The notes under the pieces were generated by a model, which was not told where the DNA came from, ran no database searches, and was given only the letters and a program-made list of their open reading frames with translations. A program made the translations under genes and the position numbers. From positions 112,501 through 176,500 of the forward strand of contig CM052360.1 of assembly GCA_028551475.1 (NCBI GenBank): a stretch of 64,000 bases of DNA. The letters are read 5' to 3'. Source of the DNA: Casuarina equisetifolia. Its lineage: Eukaryota; Streptophyta; Magnoliopsida; Fagales; Casuarinaceae. Of the stretch, positions 56,947 to 64,000 are shown piece by piece (the stretch's first letter is position 1; every line of letters starts with the position of its first letter).

Positions 56947-58694
56947 GCATTATGACGTTAAAAAAATGTGCCAAAGAAGTTGTAGCTTTAAGCACAGCTT
57001 GCTAAAATAACAATAGGAGTGGGAATTGCAATTTATACAATCTTGCTTCACTATTGTTTACAGAATAAACTTTCTTAATAAGAATATTATTCTTTCAATG
57101 TATTGTAATGATTTTTAAGTTTTGTCATTGCACCACCACCATCATTACAACGTATGTTATTGAGGAAAAATACCATCATACTTGTAAAGTAAACATTTGT
57201 CCATTTATCTTACAAGTTTGTCTCACAACCATTTAATTCCATGGTGAATTAATAAGATTTCAATAGTGAGGTTTGGAATTTAACACCCCATATAATAAGT
57301 TAAGTGCTTGCATAATAATATTAAAAAAAATTTTAAAAAATCCTATAAGTTTAAGGGCGATGTGTGTTGATAGACTTTGATCGCTTATTCATGGCTCATA
57401 TACCTACATGCAAATTTGTACCGCAAGCTATTTGGGCAGCTGCAGAAAGCCCCGAAGATAATGGAAATTTCACTCTGCTACTAGGATTTTTTTCGGTTGT
57501 GCTCCTGACTCTCCAATCCAGTGCAGCTCCTCATTAGTAGTTCGTCCAAGTCGCTGCAACTACAAGCGCTCGAAGGAAAATGTCACTGCCGTAATATTTT
57601 CGACACTTCTCTCCCTTGGAAACCCGTTGACCAAATCGCAAAGGGTAATCCTTCTTTGTTTCTCTTTTCAGGTCGTTTCGTTCGGAATACCATATCAGGG
57701 ATGGTGCTGCTGTACACGAAACCATCTTCATATTTAGACTCTTCTTCTCGGTCTTGAAAAAGAAAGAGGGGGAGGGTTAGTTATAAAAGTGCATGGAGAT
57801 ATGAATTAGATTCGGTGTGTCGTATCAATCTGGAAATCATCCTTCATCGTGCAACTAAATGTAGCTTTTGGAAGCAGTTCCCTTAAGAATTACTAAACGT
57901 GACTTGTATAGATAGAAGTAGATCCATCTGGTAATACGATGGATGGAAAAATAAAGAGGAACCAACGTAGAGAGATTCCAACCGTCCTGTGCTTAATGAA
58001 ATAATTGATGTGCTATTTAATTTTTATTTTTATTTTTATTTTTTGGATTTTGATATGACTAAATCTGTCACCAAGAAAAGACCAAAAAAAAAAAGTGGAT
58101 AGTGACTAGTTCCTAAAATTTTTCGGCGATTTCTCTCTTGCTATGAACTGGTGGAGAAAACTCATAAACGGATGCGTTGTGCAGTCACCAAACGTTTCAG
58201 AAAAAGTTAAGAAGTCCAGGCAAATCAATGCGTATGCCCAAACTCCGAGCTGTTCATATGCACCAGTAATTTTCTTTTGAGGCAAATACAACCCAAGATA
58301 AAAGGAAAACAAAAAGAACAAAACGAGACAGAGCATACTCAGAAGCCAAAAGAAAGTCAGAGGGGCTTAAAATCGCTCAAAGGGACTGCAACAACAGGAG
58401 AAAGAGAATCATTGGATAGTCAAACAACGGAACGGCTCATATTGTGAGACAAAGTTGGTGACCATGCGGTAATAAACTGGAATATCCTCAGTTGAGAGAG
58501 CTACTAATGATGAAACCTCTTTTGCTATTAACATAAAATTTTGGCGTACTCTTCATCATTGGCAATGTACAAATCAGAAGATTAGAAAATTAGGATCCCG
58601 TAAGTGACATAGATGATAGATTTATGTCAAATTTACATTTCTAGTTAACTCACTGCTTGTGCTCTGTAATTTACCCTTTAAGTAGCCATACTTT
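56947..58694. other. Intergenic region
   Basis: AT-rich, with a more balanced patch at about 57390-57780 that holds open plus-strand frames but no recognised product. A (TTTTTA)n simple repeat lies at about 58018-58045. Confidence 0.4.
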
Positions 58695-60757
58695 TCAGGT
58701 AGTGGGAAAGTCTAAAACCAGCTCCAGCTTCTCCTCTTGTGCGAAGTCTTTCACTGCAGCTTCATCTGATAACACCAACTCCTACAATTTCACACAGCTT
58801 CAATCATCCATTCAAGTACGTCAAGATCAGGGGAACAATGACACTAAACAAAAGTTTAAAAATTTAACAGCAAGCAACATTCAAACATTAGCAAAGTAGA
58901 AATGGGGTTGTATCTTGGCCACCTTCGAGTAATCTTTACTGTGGTGGAAATCCATAGAAGGAAACCATCATTGGAAACGCCACACTGAGATAGCTTATCA
59001 GTTTAAAAGAAGTATATTCCGTAAGTGCTCCACGAATCTACTCCCAATCCAGATATGACACTGGTGTCATAAATATATTGCACCTGGGTCGCAGTAGGGA
59101 TGGTAACCATGTAAACAACCACATGCGAAAGATAATCTGATTTCATGAAGCATAAGTGAAACACAATGCTTTGGTGGTAAAACTATTCAAGTTGGGATAG
59201 AAAAATGAGACGTGGAAATGCAAGATTGACATCAATGTCTAGCGCGATATAGAACAATAGGCAGCATCAGAAGCACTTTGTATGATCATTAAATTAATGC
59301 TTACAAAGTATTTCACTCAGCATCCCAACCCCACCTGCATAATCCTGGATTGTGAAGGCATCATTCGAAACTTCTTATCCAGTGAATAGATTGCCATTGA
59401 CTATATGGATGTAAGTTAAGTTTCAAATTAATTGTCTATCAGATGGAATTGAACTTTATCAATGATTCTTAAGAATTTTAATTGCCAATATGATTCTTCT
59501 TAAAGTATTCTACAGTAACGGACAGTATTTCCTTTGGACTATTAGCAGGATTGTTAAAACCAACTTAGTAAAGTCATACCATACGAGGGCACCATAGTAC
59601 ATTATAGGCCTCAATAAGAATTTCATGGAATTGAGTGAGGAAGAGTGTAGTGTTTTGGATTATGGAGACCGTATTTTACAATCTCATAGTAGACTGGTGG
59701 ATCATGAAAGTACTGCATGTGAGTATTTTAAAACTCATGTTGGTTATATACTAGCTGAAACAAAGTTTTATAAATGCCTAGAGGCACTCTTACCTTAATG
59801 ATCATCAATATTTTCGAGTACATTCATAAATGTAACTAGTATTCCTCTTGGATCATCACAAAAAAGTAGAAAATTAAAAAAAAAATGGCATTTCATAGTT
59901 TCTCATAATTCATATAGCTAACGGGTGCTATGAGTCAATTTATACATGTCTTGGTTAATAACCTAGAAAGTATGGTGCTTTAAAGAAAAAACACTTGTTT
60001 TGTTTTATGGTGCTTTAAAGAAAACACACTTGTTTTGTTTTGCTCTTTCAAGCCAATAGAAGACATAAAGAAGCATTTGTAAGAGATTATTCAATCAGTT
60101 AGGATGGTTTTTGATGATATTCACCAACATGGCACTGTTTTTAGGGTCAAAGCTTCCATGCCTACGATACAGGCAGTCAATCACGATCTTTCTAGTAGCA
60201 TCTATATCAACTGAATGGTGTTGTTCAACAAGGCCCTTTTACACATAGAAATGCTTCAATTGGTTTGGAAAAAGATAAAAATATGAATAAGATGAATCTA
60301 AAAAAAAAAATTATTGTTTCAGCAACTGTACTTATACCATCCATCAAAGCAAGCAAATAGCAGCAAGTTAAAAGGCCGGGCATCCTGTAGAAAAAATAAC
60401 ATTATGAACTGAAAAAACCTAGAATTGCACGTATTTGCATGAGGATCCAAGTTCTCACTAAGTTTTGAACTACCATGACAGCATGTTTGCCTATGTGCAT
60501 TCGCATGATTGCTAATTAGTTAATGACAATGTCTCTGTGTGCAATTCACCGCCCAGATCTAGTTAGGTTGCCCAATAAAGCCCAACTTGAAATAACAAGG
60601 TCAAACTAAATCGCTAATGATGAAATGACATCAGTCATGACTTTCATGAATACTTGCTACCCCAGAAACAGTAATAAGGAATTATTACTTGCACAGTATA
60701 CATGCTATATTGAGAAGATAATGAATTCACTGGAAATGCACAAATGAAAAACTCACC
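58695..60757 (-). other. Exon-like segments downstream of the PPR gene, unidentified
   Basis: After the PPR stop (TAG, 60878-60876) the same frame stays open to a strong donor (CATG then GTGAGT at 60757/60756). It can be spliced to 60384-60338 (acceptor TTTTTTCTACAG), 60210-60125 (acceptor CCATTCAG) and 58781-58695 (acceptor AATTGTAG, ending TGA), all phases agreeing. This adds 112 codons. Fragments read MPGLLTCCYLLALMD, VDIDATRKIVIDCLYRRHG and ELVLSDEAAVKDFAQEEK, which look protein-like but match no family I know. They may be 3' untranslated exons, a separate small gene (from the Met at about 60383), or chance. Confidence 0.3.
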
Positions 60758-60875
60758 ATGATTCGTTAGTGTGTGATTGTATCCCACCAGCAAGCTGATG
60801 CAAACGAAATTTGAAAGTTGCAGTCAAAAAGAATCGAATCAAAGTAATGTCAACCAAATGCAGCAACGTCTTTTC

Positions 60876-63119
60876 CTACTCAGCCTCATCCACTAGACAT
60901 TTCTCTATTACTTCATCACAAAGCTCAAGAGTGACTTCCATATTCCCTTCTTCAAAGTTCATATCAATTACAAAGTTGTATATTTCTCTCTCTGCAGTCA
61001 ACCCACGTTTCCTCATCTCTTCAAATAGTTCCCTGGCCTCAATAAATTTCTTCCTCTTATGGAAACCTCTGATAAGGGCATTATAGGAACTAGCTGTGAT
61101 ATCAAATCCTTTCTCTATCATTTCCCTGTGCAAAAACCATGCTTCTTTCATGTTCCTTGCTTTGCAGTGCCCTTTTATTAAAATATTATAGGTGTTGCTG
61201 TCAGGAGTTACTCCTTGAGCACACATGCTCATATAAATCTCTGTAGTGGCACGCATATTATTTCTGATACTATACTGCTTCAAAAGAAAATTATAGGTGG
61301 TTGTATTTGGCATAATACCCTTCTCCAACATCCACTTCAGAAGCCTCTCACCATCTTCTAGCATTCCTGACATACAAAACCCATTCATGAGCACATTGAA
61401 GGTCACAATTGTAGGTTGAAGGCCTCTATCTAGCATGTCCTGCAAGAGTTCATGTGCCTTTACCATCTTTCCCACCTTACAGTAAGTATCCATGAGAGTG
61501 GTAAAAGTAATTGTATCAGGATGGAACCCTGCTACCTCCATTTCTTTCATCAGAATTTCTGCTTGCATTAGATTTCCTGCTTTACAAAGACCATTAATAA
61601 TAGAGTTGTAAGTGCATACATTCAGTTGAAGGCCCTTCGCACACATCTCATGAAGAAGCTCATTTGCAGTGTCTACCTCGCCTTTTTTGCAAAGGCCATC
61701 GGCAAGTGATGTGTAAGAGATAACATTTGGGGTAAGCCCTCTTTGAACCATCTGATTGTGAAGAGCAAATGCTTCTTTCATTTCTCCTGTCTTGCAATGA
61801 CCATGAATAAGGGCTGTATAAGTAACTTCATCTGGTTCCAATCCTCTACTAGCCATTTCATGGAAGAGCTTAACTGCGTCCATCATTTTTCCAGCTTGAC
61901 AAAAGCCATTGATAACTGCAGTATATGTTATACTATCCGGACTAACCTTCCCAGCTCGCATTTCATTAAACAGCCTATATACAGCTGGAGCATTCTCCAA
62001 CTTACAGAAACCGCTGACAAGAGTTGTGTAAACCACATTATCTGGAAAAATTCCCTGGTTCACCATCTCCCTAAATACTTTCTCTGCATCAACTACTCTA
62101 CCAGTCTTACACAAAAGAAGTATTATGCTGTTGTAGGTATAATGGTTTGGTTTCAATCCCTTTATTTTCATCTCTTCTATGAGTTTCAACACCTTTTGTA
62201 GCTCCCCAACCTGACAATAACCACTTATTACAGTGCTATAACTAACTACATCAGGCATACAGTCCCTTAACTCCATTTGCATAAGAAAATTGTGGCCTTC
62301 CTTTATTTTCCCAGACTGACAAAGGGAATGAATTATGATGTTATAGGATGCAGTATTCCAGCAAATACCCACTTCAGGATATTCATTAAAAACCTTTATT
62401 GCCATCTTAATCCCATCAGAATTTATTGATAGACAACTAAGAAATAAATTACAAGAATCAACAGAGATTACAATCCCATAATTCAACAATTTGTCAAATA
62501 GTTTTTGTGCTTCGTTAAACATTCTGGCTTCAACAAGGACTTGAAAGAAAATATCAAAGACATAGGGATTTGAACCCCAGTCCTTATATGTGTCTATCAA
62601 CCTTTCAATGAAGTTAGAAAATGAAAGAGCAATATCCAAATTGGATTTTGCCCAAAAGTCACAAATAAGTGCACGGGCCATTTTTAGATCCTTTGATGCC
62701 ACAGCAATCTGAACAATGATACATCGGAGTTCTATTGTTGGGTCTCTCCGTAGACAAGCCCAATCAAAAAAATCCAATACCATTTTATAGTCGTTCTTAA
62801 TGTTCATGAGAACCCAAATAACGTGGTCAGGCCTAAACTTGGATTCATAAGGCTTTAGAATGTGGCGAATAGGCTCGGAGTGGCGTAACTTTATTGCATG
62901 TGAGATCTGATGGACAAATTCAGAGTCTCTAACGGTAGGCTTTTTCAGGGAATAGTCAGGAAAGGGTCTGGTACCAGCTGAGCTTAAGGTAGAGTGACCT
63001 TGGCTCAAACATCTTCCAAAGCAGAAGAGAGACAAATAATCTGAAGCAAAACCCAAGAGGGACTGACGAGAGATGAGTGCAAAGCAATGGTCCAACAAGT
63101 AAATGGAACACCTTTTCAT
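60876..63119 (-). CDS. P-class pentatricopeptide repeat protein (At1g05670-like, probably mitochondrial)
   Basis: A single exon of 747 residues starting MKRCSIYLLDHC. After a likely organelle-targeting leader and an N-terminal region (RPFPDYSLKKPTVRD, WVLMNIKNDYKMVLDFFDWA), canonical 35-residue P-type repeats run in tandem from about residue 200 to 730. Examples are PDVVSYSTVISGYCQVGELQ, PDNVVYTTLVSGFCKLENAP and PTIVTFNVLMNGFCMSGML. No E or DYW extension follows; it ends EVIEKCLVDEAE. Such proteins bind specific organellar RNAs and stabilise, process or help translate them; the target is unknown. Sequence, length and end resemble Arabidopsis At1g05670 from memory. Confidence 0.92.
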   Translation of the reverse strand: MKRCSIYLLDHCFALISRQSLLGFASDYLSLFCFGRCLSQGHSTLSSAGTRPFPDYSLKKPTVRDSEFVHQISHAIKLRHSEPIRHILKPYESKFRPDHVIWVLMNIKNDYKMVLDFFDWACLRRDPTIELRCIIVQIAVASKDLKMARALICDFWAKSNLDIALSFSNFIERLIDTYKDWGSNPYVFDIFFQVLVEARMFNEAQKLFDKLLNYGIVISVDSCNLFLSCLSINSDGIKMAIKVFNEYPEVGICWNTASYNIIIHSLCQSGKIKEGHNFLMQMELRDCMPDVVSYSTVISGYCQVGELQKVLKLIEEMKIKGLKPNHYTYNSIILLLCKTGRVVDAEKVFREMVNQGIFPDNVVYTTLVSGFCKLENAPAVYRLFNEMRAGKVSPDSITYTAVINGFCQAGKMMDAVKLFHEMASRGLEPDEVTYTALIHGHCKTGEMKEAFALHNQMVQRGLTPNVISYTSLADGLCKKGEVDTANELLHEMCAKGLQLNVCTYNSIINGLCKAGNLMQAEILMKEMEVAGFHPDTITFTTLMDTYCKVGKMVKAHELLQDMLDRGLQPTIVTFNVLMNGFCMSGMLEDGERLLKWMLEKGIMPNTTTYNFLLKQYSIRNNMRATTEIYMSMCAQGVTPDSNTYNILIKGHCKARNMKEAWFLHREMIEKGFDITASSYNALIRGFHKRKKFIEARELFEEMRKRGLTAEREIYNFVIDMNFEEGNMEVTLELCDEVIEKCLVDEAE

Positions 63120-64000
63120 TTCTGTCAGAGAAACCCATCAACACAAGTTTTGAGAATCTCTCATCGATCCAGCAGTGACTCCCCTCGATGTAGAAGAGAA
63201 GAACCACACCAAAGAGGCCTCGTCATGAGTACGTTGCCTGCATTAGTCACTATCACCCAATATTAAATCTGGAAAAGATAAGTATTGTAACAGATACACT
63301 GTATATGTGATGCAAAAGAGACTAGTCATCTTACTCCAACCCTGATATATTTTCTTGTTCATCGTGGTCACACCATGTTTAGATATGACCAGTAACTTTA
63401 CTGACCGCAGAGAGATGAGGTTTTCAAATATTAGCTCCATAAAATACAGATGGTAATGTGCTAATATTATTAAAGGGGCAAGAAATATTGTTATTTGCAA
63501 AGATGGAATAGAGATGATATCAACACACTACAAATATGGTCTTGCATATGGTTGTTTGTCTAAAATATTTGACGTGTTGATATGAAAATAACAGAGAACG
63601 ATGTTAAAGGTGTTACTTTTTAAACACCAACTATCTATTTTGAAGCTAGAGGATCAGGAGCATCAACCTTTAGACATTGGCCCATGTCAAAACTTATTAG
63701 GTGATCAGTAACTTGATCCCACCACAAACATGCGAAAATCATAATAAAAGCATAATGGTAACACTGCAATTCTAAACGAGTACAAAAAAAGGAGTCGATG
63801 ATCAACCTGACAACCAAGCCTTAAAATGCAGGGCAGGAAGGGGAGCGCAGGGAACAACTCATATTGCTCCCAACCTTAGAATTTAACATAATAAGAAAAC
63901 TCCAACTTTAGATTTATACTCGGCGACTTTCTTTGAACGCACGTAGCCTAATCTGATAATGTAATGTTAATATGAAGTTAAAAGACTCCAAAAGAAATAT
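63120..64000. other. Upstream region of the PPR gene
   Basis: Contains the presumed leader and promoter of the minus-strand PPR gene. No other gene or repeat recognised up to the window edge. Confidence 0.4.

Noticed and set aside
1-64000. CRISPR array, prophage or bacterial operon
   Set aside because: The window is plant nuclear DNA; the repeats seen are LTRs, tandem duplications and microsatellites without a regular repeat-spacer pattern.

Overview
The window is nuclear DNA from a flowering plant. Genes are intron-rich with GT-AG splice sites and TATA boxes, intergenic DNA is AT-rich, and LTR retrotransposons are nested. Gene families are plant-specific: DYW and P-class PPR proteins, an LRK10L/WAK-type receptor kinase, DUF569, a tau-class GST and thioredoxin h. 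The sequence alone does not fix the species.

Layout. 1-1660: end of a Copia-type retrotransposon on the minus strand, running off the left edge. 2225-8236 (+): Caprin-like coiled-coil/RGG protein with a 4.5 kb intron. 9.4-12.8 kb: a tandem duplication of about 1.65 kb carrying one intact thioredoxin h gene and one broken copy. 12946-15461 (-): class B DnaJ (HSP40). 16660-18504 (+): single-exon DYW-type PPR resembling the chloroplast editing factor CRR28. 22025-24502 and 26289-26915 (-): two DUF569 genes, the second lacking the 3' exons of the first. 29022-30932 (+): intronless receptor kinase. 31970-37751 (-): 14-exon TPR protein of the TTC38 family. 38035-44393: LTR element A (+), with an exact 5 bp target duplication. 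45049-48720: short non-autonomous LTR element C (-), with a solo LTR (D) inserted in one of its LTRs, also with a 5 bp target duplication. 49720-51156 (-): tau GST. 51610-51680 (-): tRNA-Gly(GCC). 52.2-56.9 kb: decayed Copia element E (-). 60876-63119 (-): P-class PPR resembling At1g05670, followed downstream by spliceable exon-like segments that keep an open frame.

The genes form no operon-like unit. Individually they cover RNA biology (Caprin-like, two PPRs), redox and detoxification (thioredoxin h, GST), protein folding (DnaJ) and surface signalling (receptor kinase). I see no clearly new multi-gene system. The most unusual signals are: three hairpins with paired base changes inside element C; the open frame downstream of the second PPR; a thioredoxin pair lacking a conserved proline, one copy broken by a deletion through a splice donor; and a 93 bp stop-free intron of length divisible by three in the Caprin-like gene. 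Exon coordinates were derived by hand and can be off by a base next to homopolymers.
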